DNA of 64,000 nucleotides from a bacterium (GTDB lineage: Bacteria; Actinomycetota; Acidimicrobiia; Spongiisociales; UBA5794): NCBI GenBank assembly GCA_024228555.1, contig JAAETI010000912.1, positions 1 to 64,000 on the forward strand, read 5' to 3'. The notes under the pieces are model-generated. The model was not told the DNA's origin. It saw only the letters and a program-made list of their open reading frames with translations, and did no database searches. Position 1 is the stretch's first letter. The number at the start of each line of letters is the position of its first letter. The translations under genes were made by a program, and so were the position numbers. Of the stretch, positions 37,401 to 45,535 are shown piece after piece.

Positions 37401-38030
37401 CTAAGACTTCTCGCGTCCGGTGACGCCCTCGATTGCCGCGGCAGCAGCCCGCCAGCCGACATCGATGTCCTTCTCTTCACCTGCCAGATACATGCGGCCC
37501 ATTGAACCGTATGACCGGACTTCGAGGATGTTGATGTCCGCCGCCTTCTCTGCCTCGTTGGCGGCAAGCGCCGAATAGACCGCAGGCTCGCACTCGAGAA
37601 GGTAGAGAGTTTGGCCGGGAATGATCATGTGTCCATGACGGTCCCTGTTGACCAGCTGAGCATGGTGGTCATCGATACGACGAATGATCTGACTGGACAG
37701 AAGCCGAGGTTTGATGCGGTCCTCCTCGGTGAGGCCAATCGCATCGAGGATCGCTTCACCCGCCGCCCTTGTCTCTGCCTGATCGGGCGAATGTAGTTCG
37801 AGTACACCAAAGTAGCGCTCAATGATTTGCATCCCTGGCCACACCTTGGTCGCCTTGAGGGCAATGTCGGTGAGCCTGTTGATCTCGATGCCCGGCGCAA
37901 CCTCGACCCACAACGATGCGTCATAGGCCAGGGGTAAGAACCCTTTGGCGACCGTGCCCAAGAACGCCGCGTACTGCGGCTGCAGGCTGTCCAAGAACGC
38001 GTATGACCTGAGCTCAATACCCGTCGCCAT
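37401..38030 (-). CDS. Tandem-domain shell protein (BMC-T, gated CsoS1D-like type)
   Basis: 209 aa from the ATG at 38030, with AAGGAG 7 nt upstream; the track starts 24 codons earlier inside deo[30 protein letters not shown] and [27 protein letters not shown] in domain 1, and [45 protein letters not shown] in domain 2, match the CsoS1D-like double-stacking trimers with a large gated pore. It overlaps deoC by 17 bp. Such a pore could pass bulky sugar phosphates or cofactors. Confidence 0.9.
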   Translation of the reverse strand: MATGIELRSYAFLDSLQPQYAAFLGTVAKGFLPLAYDASLWVEVAPGIEINRLTDIALKATKVWPGMQIIERYFGVLELHSPDQAETRAAGEAILDAIGLTEEDRIKPRLLSSQIIRRIDDHHAQLVNRDRHGHMIIPGQTLYLLECEPAVYSALAANEAEKAADINILEVRSYGSMGRMYLAGEEKDIDVGWRAAAAAIEGVTGREKS

Positions 38031-38847
38031 TTGAATCTCCTTCGTCTCCGCTAACAATCTGCACGCCCGCCGAGGCACCGATCCGGCTCGCTCCCGCCGC
38101 AATCATGTCCTCGACATCCTCGAGAGTCCGCACCCCACCGGAAGCCTTGACTCCCATATCGGGCCCAACAGTTTCCCGCATCAATGCCACGTCGTAGACA
38201 GTGGCACCGCTCGAACCAAATCCGGTTGAGGTCTTCACGAAGTCTGCTTTCGCCTCCTTCGCCAGCGACGATGCGACGACCTTCTCCTCGTCAGTCAACA
38301 ACGCTGTCTCCAAAATGACCTTGCACAGCCCGCCGACTTCGTGAGCTGCCTCGGCAACCTGGGCAATGTCCTCACGTACTTGGTCGTAGTTGCCAGATTT
38401 CAGCGCTCCTACGTTGAGGACCATATCAACCTCTCTGGCCCCCTCCCGGAGAGCGCGGCGGGCTTCCATAGCCTTGATCGCCGTCGTCGTTGCCCCCAGC
38501 GGGAACCCGATGACCGTGCAGGTAACTACCCCTGAGCCACGCAAGCTTTCAGCAGCCCGCTTCACCCATGTCGGGTTGATGCAAACCGAGGCAAACTTGA
38601 ACTCGCGGGCCTCCGCACACAGCACATCGATTTCCTCAGCGTCTGCGTCGGGTTTGAGCAGCGTGTGGTCGATATAGCGGGCAAGGTCCATCGGCACGTC
38701 AGCCGCATCGCCATGGAAGCTGACCCTGTCGGCTCCATTGGCAACTACGTTTCGTACCGCTTCCGGCGATTCGCAGACGTCATAGCGCATGGTCAATGCT
38801 GTAAGCACTTCTTGTGTTACTGCCTCAATTAGGTTTTCCCTGTCCAT
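38014..38847 (-). CDS. deoC: Deoxyribose-phosphate aldolase with N-terminal targeting extension
   Basis: 277 aa class I aldolase that splits 2-deoxyribose 5-phosphate to acetaldehyde and glyceraldehyde 3-phosphate. The DERA core starts near residue 55 ([14 protein letters not shown]). It has Asp in [15 protein letters not shown], the Schiff-base Lys in [16 protein letters not shown] and the second Lys in [13 protein letters not shown]. The first 55 residues are extra: an amphipathic helix ([17 protein letters not shown]) and a linker, as expected for an encapsulation peptide. Second gene of the operon. The acetaldehyde would go to the operon's dehydrogenase. Confidence 0.95.
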   Translation of the reverse strand: MDRENLIEAVTQEVLTALTMRYDVCESPEAVRNVVANGADRVSFHGDAADVPMDLARYIDHTLLKPDADAEEIDVLCAEAREFKFASVCINPTWVKRAAESLRGSGVVTCTVIGFPLGATTTAIKAMEARRALREGAREVDMVLNVGALKSGNYDQVREDIAQVAEAAHEVGGLCKVILETALLTDEEKVVASSLAKEAKADFVKTSTGFGSSGATVYDVALMRETVGPDMGVKASGGVRTLEDVEDMIAAGASRIGASAGVQIVSGDEGDSNGDGY

Positions 38848-38854
38848 TTGTCTC

Positions 38855-39478
38855 CTACGCCTTTGAGTAGCGTTGCTCGATCTCGTTAATCATGTTCACC
38901 CGCCTGGCATGGCGATCTCCACCCCATGGTGTCGCCAGCCATTCTTGGACAATCTGCCACGCCAATACTTCCCCGATGAGTCCCGCACCAAGGGTCAGCA
39001 CGTTGGCGTGATTGTGCTCGCGGCTATTGCGGGCGCTCGACAGGTCGTAGCAAAGGGCGGCGCGGACGCCGGGGACCTTGTTGGCAACCATCGATGATCC
39101 AATGCCGGCGCCATCGACAACAATCCCCCACTCCGCCTTGCCGGCGGCGACCGCACTTGCGACCGCGTGGGCGAAATCGGGATAGTCGACCGACGATGAA
39201 GAGTCGGTTCCACAGTCAAGAACACCATGGCCTTGCTCACGGAGCCGAAACGCCAATCGTTCCTTGAGGGGATAGCCGCCGTGGTCGGCGCCGATTGCGA
39301 TCGTGTGGTCAACGGAGCGCCGGCTGTCCGCGACCGGCTGCGGTGCCGAGGTCGATATCGAAGCGTCTTCGCCGCTGGCGTCGCCGATAACACCGTCGAC
39401 GATACGGGCAACCATCTCGCGCACGTCTTCGGTGTCCGGGCGGCCGGGGATTCGACTCTGCGGTGGGGGTGCCATCAA
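38855..39478 (-). CDS. RpiB-family sugar-phosphate isomerase with N-terminal targeting extension
   Basis: 207 aa. The RpiB core ([54 protein letters not shown]) is preceded by about 60 residues containing an amphipathic helix ([18 protein letters not shown]) and a Ser/Pro-rich linker, a likely encapsulation peptide. The active-site segment reads [15 protein letters not shown]: Asp stands where the housekeeping RpiB at 30067 has Cys. The substrate may thus differ from ribose 5-phosphate. First gene of the microcompartment operon. Confidence 0.9.
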   Translation of the reverse strand: MMAPPPQSRIPGRPDTEDVREMVARIVDGVIGDASGEDASISTSAPQPVADSRRSVDHTIAIGADHGGYPLKERLAFRLREQGHGVLDCGTDSSSSVDYPDFAHAVASAVAAGKAEWGIVVDGAGIGSSMVANKVPGVRAALCYDLSSARNSREHNHANVLTLGAGLIGEVLAWQIVQEWLATPWGGDRHARRVNMINEIEQRYSKA

Positions 39479-39572
39479 GTCATCCTAGAAGAGTGGATGG
39501 CCGTTGCCACGTCGCCATGTGCTTTGAAGCGATCGCGGAGTTGTTTGGTGCCCACCGTCGTATGATTGGCCC

Positions 39573-40235
39573 ATGACCGACACCGATCCAGCCTTCCTCT
39601 GGGAAACCGAAGCCCTCCGATCCGGTGCGCAACGCACAACCGAGGTAGAACTCGACGATGCTGCGGCCGAACCTCGCTCAGGAAAGGACGAGCCCGCTTC
39701 TGGCAACTGGGTTACCTTGCGTATAGCCAGCCAGTCCACGGGAATCCCTGTCGAGACGCTGCGTAAGTGGGCACGACGAGCCACGATCCCCACATACCTC
39801 ACCCCAACCGCCGCCGGAACGAATATCCGGATGGTTGACCTCGATGGCATAGTCGCCCGAGCCGCCGATCTCGGCCGCCCGCTGCACCCTCCCCCAACTG
39901 AAGCCGAACCACCGCCAGTTACTCGAGCGTCTGCCCCTGTCCCGGAAGGCACGATGATCGTGCCGGTTGATGCGTGGAACAAGATGCTCAATCAGCTCGG
40001 CAACCTTCACGAGGCAGGGCAACACCTTGCCGAGGCCAGGGAGCGAGCAGCCAAGGCCGAAACAGAAGCCAAGTTCCTCAGAGAACGACTCGCCGAACTT
40101 CGCCAGGATCCGGTGCCCCCTGCTCCGCAGCCGACCGGCAACGATCCAGTGATATCGGCCGATGTTGCGGCCGAGCCACCGGAGAAAGTCTGGCACTACC
40201 TCATACGTCGAGTCCGAGACAGGGGTGATGCCTGA
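39573..40235 (+). CDS. MerR-like helix-turn-helix protein with coiled coil
   Basis: 220 aa. Residues about 45-80 form a winged HTH of MerR/excisionase type (VTLRIASQSTGIPVETLRKWARRATIP). A Pro-rich linker follows, then a coiled coil (NLHEAGQHLAEARERAAKAETEAKFLRERLAELRQ). There is no visible ligand domain. It is divergent from the microcompartment operon by 94 bp, so it is a candidate regulator of it. It could equally be a DNA-binding cell-cycle protein common in actinobacteria. Confidence 0.7.
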   Translation: MTDTDPAFLWETEALRSGAQRTTEVELDDAAAEPRSGKDEPASGNWVTLRIASQSTGIPVETLRKWARRATIPTYLTPTAAGTNIRMVDLDGIVARAADLGRPLHPPPTEAEPPPVTRASAPVPEGTMIVPVDAWNKMLNQLGNLHEAGQHLAEARERAAKAETEAKFLRERLAELRQDPVPPAPQPTGNDPVISADVAAEPPEKVWHYLIRRVRDRGDA

Positions 40236-40272
40236 TTCCCTCTCTGGGTCTACCGGTATTAGCCTCGCTCTT

Positions 40273-41181
40273 ATGACCGCCCCCGCGATCTCCGCACACA
40301 ACCTCGGCCACGCCTACGGTGACGTCGTCGCCCTGCATCACCTCGATGTCGAGGTGCCTACCGGACGGATCGGATTGGTCGGAGCCAACGGTGCCGGCAA
40401 GACGACACTCATCAAGATCCTGCTCGGCATTCTCCACCCGACAACCGGAGGTGTGCAGGTTCTGGGCAACGACCCCGCCGAGGATGTCGTCGCAGTGCGC
40501 AACCGCATTGGCTACATGCCGGAGGGTTTCTGTCTACCGGCTGCGCAGAGCGCTGCCGACTTCGTCTCGTATGCGGCTGAGCTCGCAGGAATCCCACCTC
40601 AAGAGTCGCGGCAGCGAGCTTCTGACATCCTGACGATGGTCGGTCTCCACGAAGAACGGTTCCGATATCTCGGCGACTTCTCCACCGGTATGAAGCAAAG
40701 GGCCATGTTGGCGCAAGCGATAGTGCACGATCCCGAGATTGTGTTTCTCGACGAGCCAACCGCTGGACTGGACCCCGCGGGTCGCGAGGAGATGCTCGAA
40801 CTGATCAGTCGCCTCGGTGGTTTTGGCATCAACGTGCTGGTCTCGTCACACGTCCTACCCGACATCGAACGGACGTGTGATTGGGTGGTCATGCTCGACG
40901 GCGGCCAAGTGTTGCGCAATGGACCCTTATCCGGCCTCACCGAGACCAACATTGTCGAACTCGAGGTCATTGACAACGTCGACCTCCTGACTGCGGAGTT
41001 GACCCGGCTCGGCGCAACCGTTGAAACACACGGCAATGTGATCGTCCTCAACACCGTCGATGCCGATCCGTTTGTGCTGGCGCGCGATGCGCTTGCCACC
41101 ACTGGTGCGCCACTGCGGCGGATGGGTGCGCGCTCAACGACTCTCGAAGACATCTTCCTCGGGGAGGCGCCCGATGGCTGA
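40273..41181 (+). CDS. ABC transporter ATP-binding protein (ABC-2 type)
   Basis: 302 aa from the ATG at 40273. Walker [14 protein letters not shown], signature FSTGMKQRAMLAQ, Walker B EIVFLDEPTAGLD and the switch His in VSSHV. The C-terminal 80 residues form the extra domain usual for ABC-2 exporters. The next gene, a membrane partner, overlaps by 8 bp. Substrate unknown. Confidence 0.9.
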   Translation: MTAPAISAHNLGHAYGDVVALHHLDVEVPTGRIGLVGANGAGKTTLIKILLGILHPTTGGVQVLGNDPAEDVVAVRNRIGYMPEGFCLPAAQSAADFVSYAAELAGIPPQESRQRASDILTMVGLHEERFRYLGDFSTGMKQRAMLAQAIVHDPEIVFLDEPTAGLDPAGREEMLELISRLGGFGINVLVSSHVLPDIERTCDWVVMLDGGQVLRNGPLSGLTETNIVELEVIDNVDLLTAELTRLGATVETHGNVIVLNTVDADPFVLARDALATTGAPLRRMGARSTTLEDIFLGEAPDG

Positions 41182-42061
41182 ACCAACCGGTGCCGTATTC
41201 GATCTCGGCTACAAGCCATACGAAGGCGAACGCCTCGGACGTTCCGGTGCAATCCGGGCAATGGTCAAAGACGGCGTCCGCCGCGTGATGGGGCTGCGCC
41301 GCAAGGCGCGCAGGAAGGTCTATCCGTGGACGCTGGTCGTGTTCGCTGTCGTGCCCGCCGCCGTGTTTGTGGGCCTTGCGTTCATTTGGGGTTCCTTTGC
41401 CCCCGATGCGGACAGTCCCTTTGGCGGGATCGCCGAGTACCTGGGCTGGAGCGGCGCCATGGTCATGCTCTTTGTTGCATTGGCCGCACCTGAACTTCTG
41501 ATTCCCGATCGTGAAGAGGGCGTGCTTGCGGTATACAGTTCCCGGCCGCTCACCGCAGGGGACTACATCGCAGCGAGGATCGGAGCACTGTTCTCCGTCG
41601 TCGCTTCATTCATGCTTCTCCCCAACCTCTTGATGTATGTCGGCTTGGCTGCACTGGACTCACGAGGTCTTGGGGCGGCGCTGCTTGGTGATGTCGACGA
41701 TCTTGCAAGAGTGTTGGCGACCATGCTCGCCTACATCGTTGGGTATGGAGCGCCGGCTTTGCTGATCGCCACCTACCTGAAGAGGACCGGCCCGGCTGCG
41801 GGAACCTACTTGGCGGTGATGTTCGGCTCGGCTGCCTTTGCCGAGGCGTTCCAACGCATCGACTTCGTTGGAGCCCGCTTCGGAACCATGCTCTCGCTAT
41901 TGCAGCACCCCGAAATCATACGTAATTGGGTCTTCGATCAGCCGCAGGAAGCAGCCCCCACCGCCGCCGGGTTCGAGCCGTGGGCTTCGGCAATTGCGAT
42001 CGCGGTGATGGGAGTAGCAACCATCTACCTAATGCATCGACGCTATCGGCGGGAGCTATGA
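41174..42061 (+). CDS. ABC-2 type transporter permease
   Basis: 295 aa with about six membrane segments (WTLVVFAVVPAAVFVGLAF first, and AIAIAVMGVATIYLMHRRY last). The N-terminus (FDLGYKPYEGERLGR) resembles the leader of ABC-2 permeases in actinobacteria. The start is the ATG at 41174 with GGGGAGG upstream; the track start lies within the ATPase gene. It is the membrane partner of the gene before it. Confidence 0.85.
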   Translation: MAEPTGAVFDLGYKPYEGERLGRSGAIRAMVKDGVRRVMGLRRKARRKVYPWTLVVFAVVPAAVFVGLAFIWGSFAPDADSPFGGIAEYLGWSGAMVMLFVALAAPELLIPDREEGVLAVYSSRPLTAGDYIAARIGALFSVVASFMLLPNLLMYVGLAALDSRGLGAALLGDVDDLARVLATMLAYIVGYGAPALLIATYLKRTGPAAGTYLAVMFGSAAFAEAFQRIDFVGARFGTMLSLLQHPEIIRNWVFDQPQEAAPTAAGFEPWASAIAIAVMGVATIYLMHRRYRREL

Positions 42062-42999
42062 CCACCAGCCCTGCCCTAGTTGATAACCCCACTGTCGAAA
42101 TCAATGCAGTTTCCAAGTGGTTTGGACAGAAGGTGGCCGTCTCCGACGTCACGTGCTCTTTTGGCCCGGGCCTGACCGGACTGCTTGGACCAAACGGCGC
42201 AGGCAAGACAACCCTGCTGCGGATGCTGACCGGGCTGATCCGCCCCTCCCAGGGCGAGGTCCTCGTCAAGGGACAGGAACCTCGCACCCAAGTGGACAGC
42301 TACAAGGAGCTCGGCTTCGTGCCGGAGGAGAGCGCGCTCTACAACATGCTGACCGGCCAGGAGTATGTGACGTACGGAGCGCGACTGTCAGGCGTCTCTG
42401 ATCCCGAACGAGCGGCCAAGGCTGCACTCGAAGAGGTCGGGCTCACTGCAGATGCGGACCGGCCTGTCGGTGGCTTCTCCAAGGGAATGCGGCAGCGCAC
42501 AAAAGTCGCGGTCGCCCTCGTCCACAACCCGGAGATATTGATCCTCGATGAGCCGCTGAACGGAACCGACCCAGTACAGCGGGCCCACCTCATCAGCCTC
42601 TTCCAGGCACTCACCGAGCGTGGCAATACAGTGATCGTGTCGTCCCACGTTCTCCAAGAGGTAGAACGGATGACCGATCGTGTTATCGCGATCGTGGACG
42701 GCAAGCTGGCTGCCGCCGGTGACATCGCCGCCATCCGACGCGCCATGTCGGACATCCCGTATCGGGTTGTCATCGAATGCGACAAGACCCGCACGTTGGG
42801 TGCGGCACTCCTCGACCATGAAGGGGTCTTCAGCGTCACTGTCGATGAACGCTCGCTACACATCGAGACCTCGGACCTCGCCGGGTTGGGAAGCATCATC
42901 GCCGGACTTGCTGTTACCCATGACGTTCGCCTATCTCGGTTCGCTCCGGAGGACGAATCGCTCGAAAGCGTGTTCCGCTATCTGGTGGGTGGCCGATGA
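42058..42999 (+). CDS. ABC transporter ATP-binding protein (ABC-2 type), second copy
   Basis: 313 aa from the ATG at 42058, overlapping the permease stop by 4 bp. Walker [14 protein letters not shown], signature FSKGMRQRTKVAV, Walker B EILILDEPLNGTDP (Leu-Asn in place of the usual Thr-Ala/Ser before Gly) and VSSHV. A C-terminal extra domain follows. Paired with the downstream permease, it may form one complex with the first pair, as tandem ATPase/permease quartets often do. Confidence 0.9.
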   Translation: MTTSPALVDNPTVEINAVSKWFGQKVAVSDVTCSFGPGLTGLLGPNGAGKTTLLRMLTGLIRPSQGEVLVKGQEPRTQVDSYKELGFVPEESALYNMLTGQEYVTYGARLSGVSDPERAAKAALEEVGLTADADRPVGGFSKGMRQRTKVAVALVHNPEILILDEPLNGTDPVQRAHLISLFQALTERGNTVIVSSHVLQEVERMTDRVIAIVDGKLAAAGDIAAIRRAMSDIPYRVVIECDKTRTLGAALLDHEGVFSVTVDERSLHIETSDLAGLGSIIAGLAVTHDVRLSRFAPEDESLESVFRYLVGGR

Positions 43000-43778
43000 G
43001 CGCCTTTCTTGCGATCCTCCGAGTCACGGTTCGTCAGACGTTGCGTCTCAAGCGCGCCATCGGACTCGGCCTGCTTTCGCTCTCTGCGGCGTTCACCTAT
43101 CTCCTGACCGCTCTTGGCTCGACCGCGTCGAGCAATACCGCCGAATTCAATCAGGAGCAGGCTTTTGACATCTTCCTCGGGATGACAGTCGGCACTTTTA
43201 TGAACATCATTGTTCCTGTCATCACCTTGATCATCGCCACCTCGGTACTCGGCGACGAGAGAAGGGATAACACAATGTCGTTCTTGGTGTTGCGTCCGAT
43301 CAGCCGCTTCACTATCGGTACGGCCAAGGTAGCTGCCGGCTTCCTCGAGAGCTTTGCCTTGACCGCTGTAGGCGCTCTCGCTCTTGGGATACTCGCCGCA
43401 ATGCGGATGGACACCTACGAGTACGTGGTGCCGATGCTGGTTGGCACGGCGATAGCGACCGCCTCCTACTCCGCCATCTTTGTACCCCTGGGCTACCTGC
43501 TCAAACGGGCAACGCTGATCGGCCTCACATACGTGTTTATCTGGGAGAACGGCATCGGCGCCGCCGTACCCGCCGTCGCCGGCCTCTCCCCGTGGCGAAT
43601 CGGAGTCAGCGCCATGGCAGGTATGGCTCCGGACCAGTTCCTTCGTGAACTGCCCGAGTTTGCGATCGGCTCGATAACACCCGGCGCTGGCGGTGCCGCT
43701 GCCAAAGCTTTGGTGCTGCTACTCCTCTCCGCGACCGCTGTCGGCTCGATCCTCCGCCGACGTGATCTAGCCAACTAG
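42996..43778 (+). CDS. ABC-2 type transporter permease, second copy
   Basis: 260 aa with six predicted membrane segments (GLGLLSLSAAFTYLLTALG, ... ALVLLLLSATAVGSIL). The segment DERRDNTMSFLVLRPISR is the conserved cytosolic element of ABC-2 permeases that contacts the ATPase. It overlaps the ATPase gene by 4 bp and ends the four-gene unit. Confidence 0.85.
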   Translation: MSAFLAILRVTVRQTLRLKRAIGLGLLSLSAAFTYLLTALGSTASSNTAEFNQEQAFDIFLGMTVGTFMNIIVPVITLIIATSVLGDERRDNTMSFLVLRPISRFTIGTAKVAAGFLESFALTAVGALALGILAAMRMDTYEYVVPMLVGTAIATASYSAIFVPLGYLLKRATLIGLTYVFIWENGIGAAVPAVAGLSPWRIGVSAMAGMAPDQFLRELPEFAIGSITPGAGGAAAKALVLLLLSATAVGSILRRRDLAN

Positions 43779-43825
43779 CCACCACGATCCCCCCCATTCG
43801 GGACTTTTGCGGCTAGCTTGCCGGG

Positions 43826-45478
43826 GTGCGCAAGGAAACCTCACTCGGAAAAAGGATGGGGACAGCGGCGCTGATCGTCTCCGGTGGCGTGCTGATCTCA
43901 AGGGTTCTCGGGCAACTGCGCGAGGTCATCTTTGCGGGGCTGCTGGGAGCGTCTGCCTCCACCGACGAATATGTTGCCGCATTTCGGATCCCCGATTTCC
44001 TCAACTATCTCCTCGCCGGTGGGTTCCTATCAATCACGTTTATCCCCATCCTGTCTCGGTATCTCGCCGATGATGATGAGGAAGGCGGATGGGAGGCTCT
44101 CAGCGCCATCATCCGCCCCGTCGCCATTGCCATCGTCGGTCTCGTCGCCATTGGTTGGGTGGCGGCCCCGCACGTCGTCGAATTGGTCTTCCCCAGCTTC
44201 AGTCCTGAGCAAATCGACAACACCATCCGCTTCACCCGGATCATTCTGCCGGCGCAGGTCTTCTTCGTGCTCGGTGCGCTCTTCAGCGCAGTGCAATACA
44301 CAAAAGGCGTGTTCACCATCCCGACACTTGCGCCGATTATCTACAACCTGGGAATCATCATCGGCGGGGTGGCCTTTGCAATCCGCAGCGATGAACCGTC
44401 CGCCGAGGGCTTCATCTGGGGAGCGCTCATCGGTGCTTTCATCGGCAACTTCGCCCTGCAATGGTGGGGCGCTCATCGCCTCGGGATGCGGCTCACCATG
44501 CGATTGCCGTGGCGGCAACCTGTCCTCAGGGAGTACCTGCTCATAGCCTTCCCATTGATGATCGGGCAGTCAATCGTCATCCTCGACGAGACGTTCATGA
44601 CAGTGTTCGGGCAATTTGTGGATGAAGGGGCGGCCACCGAGCTGAACTACGCCCGTCGCACCATGTTGGTGCCGGTCGGTGTCATCGCCCAGGCCGCCGG
44701 CGTTGCCGCCTACCCATTCCTGGCCCGCCTCTTTGCCGAGGGACGCATTTTCGAGATGAAGAACACCGTCGACAAGGCAATGCGGTACGTCATCATCCTT
44801 TCGATGGCGGCAACGGCTCTCGTCGCCGCCATGACTGTGCCCATCGTGCGCGCTCTGTTCGAACGAGGAGAGTTCACAGAGCAAAGCACCCTGGGGACCG
44901 CAGAGGCGTTGTTCTTCTATGCGTTTGCCGTTCCGGTGTGGGGAGGGCTGCAACTCCTCAACCGGGCGTTCTACGCCCGCCGCGAAATGTGGACACCGGT
45001 TGTCATCGGAACGGCTGCCACAATCGCGGCTATCCCGCTGTATGTGATCTTGCAGAACACCTTCGGGCTGAGAGGTGTTGCGCTCGCCTCAACAATCGCT
45101 TTGTCGATCTACACCGGCATCCTCGCCTCGGTCTGGTATGGCGATGGCGATGGCCCCGGTCGCGCCGCCTTGCTGGCGTCACAGGTCGGCCGTGCGATCC
45201 CTCTCGCCATCTTGGCCGGGTTCGCCGCGTTTGGAGTCACCTACGGAATCGGCAAGGTCGTCGATTTCAGCGCCTTGGGTTCTCTGGTTACAACGCTGGT
45301 CTCGGTCATGTCGGTGCTTCTTGGCACTGTGGTGTTCGTCGGCGTCGCCGTCCTGCTGGGCGCCTTTCTGCACGACTGGCTCATGTCGCGCTACCAGCGA
45401 CCTTCCGCCGAAGAGGTCCCCGACCCCAAGGCTCCGGTCGACAAGGCTCCGGTCGACAAGGCTCCGGTCGACGACTGA
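43826..45478 (+). CDS. murJ: Lipid II flippase (MviN family)
   Basis: 550 aa MOP-superfamily membrane protein with about 14 segments. Motifs ISRVLGQLREVIFAGLLGASASTDEYVAAFRIPDFLNYLLAGGFLSITFIP and LNYARRTMLVPVGVIAQAAGVAAYPFLARL are typical of MurJ, which moves lipid II across the membrane. It starts at a GTG (43826). The C-terminus carries a repeat tail (APVDKAPVDKAPVDD). In actinobacteria murJ often lies near cell-division genes; here it follows an ABC exporter unit. Confidence 0.92.
   Translation: MRKETSLGKRMGTAALIVSGGVLISRVLGQLREVIFAGLLGASASTDEYVAAFRIPDFLNYLLAGGFLSITFIPILSRYLADDDEEGGWEALSAIIRPVAIAIVGLVAIGWVAAPHVVELVFPSFSPEQIDNTIRFTRIILPAQVFFVLGALFSAVQYTKGVFTIPTLAPIIYNLGIIIGGVAFAIRSDEPSAEGFIWGALIGAFIGNFALQWWGAHRLGMRLTMRLPWRQPVLREYLLIAFPLMIGQSIVILDETFMTVFGQFVDEGAATELNYARRTMLVPVGVIAQAAGVAAYPFLARLFAEGRIFEMKNTVDKAMRYVIILSMAATALVAAMTVPIVRALFERGEFTEQSTLGTAEALFFYAFAVPVWGGLQLLNRAFYARREMWTPVVIGTAATIAAIPLYVILQNTFGLRGVALASTIALSIYTGILASVWYGDGDGPGRAALLASQVGRAIPLAILAGFAAFGVTYGIGKVVDFSALGSLVTTLVSVMSVLLGTVVFVGVAVLLGAFLHDWLMSRYQRPSAEEVPDPKAPVDKAPVDKAPVDD
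45428..45472 (+). repeat. Three exact 15-bp tandem repeats in the murJ tail
   Basis: AAGGCTCCGGTCGAC occurs three times end to end and encodes KAPVD x3 just before the murJ stop. Being in-frame, changes in copy number would only lengthen or shorten the cytosolic tail. Confidence 0.9.
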
Positions 45479-45535
45479 CCGTCAGATCTGCGACAAATGA
45501 AGGAACATGCGTGGCGTCGTTTGCGTTGATCCAGC

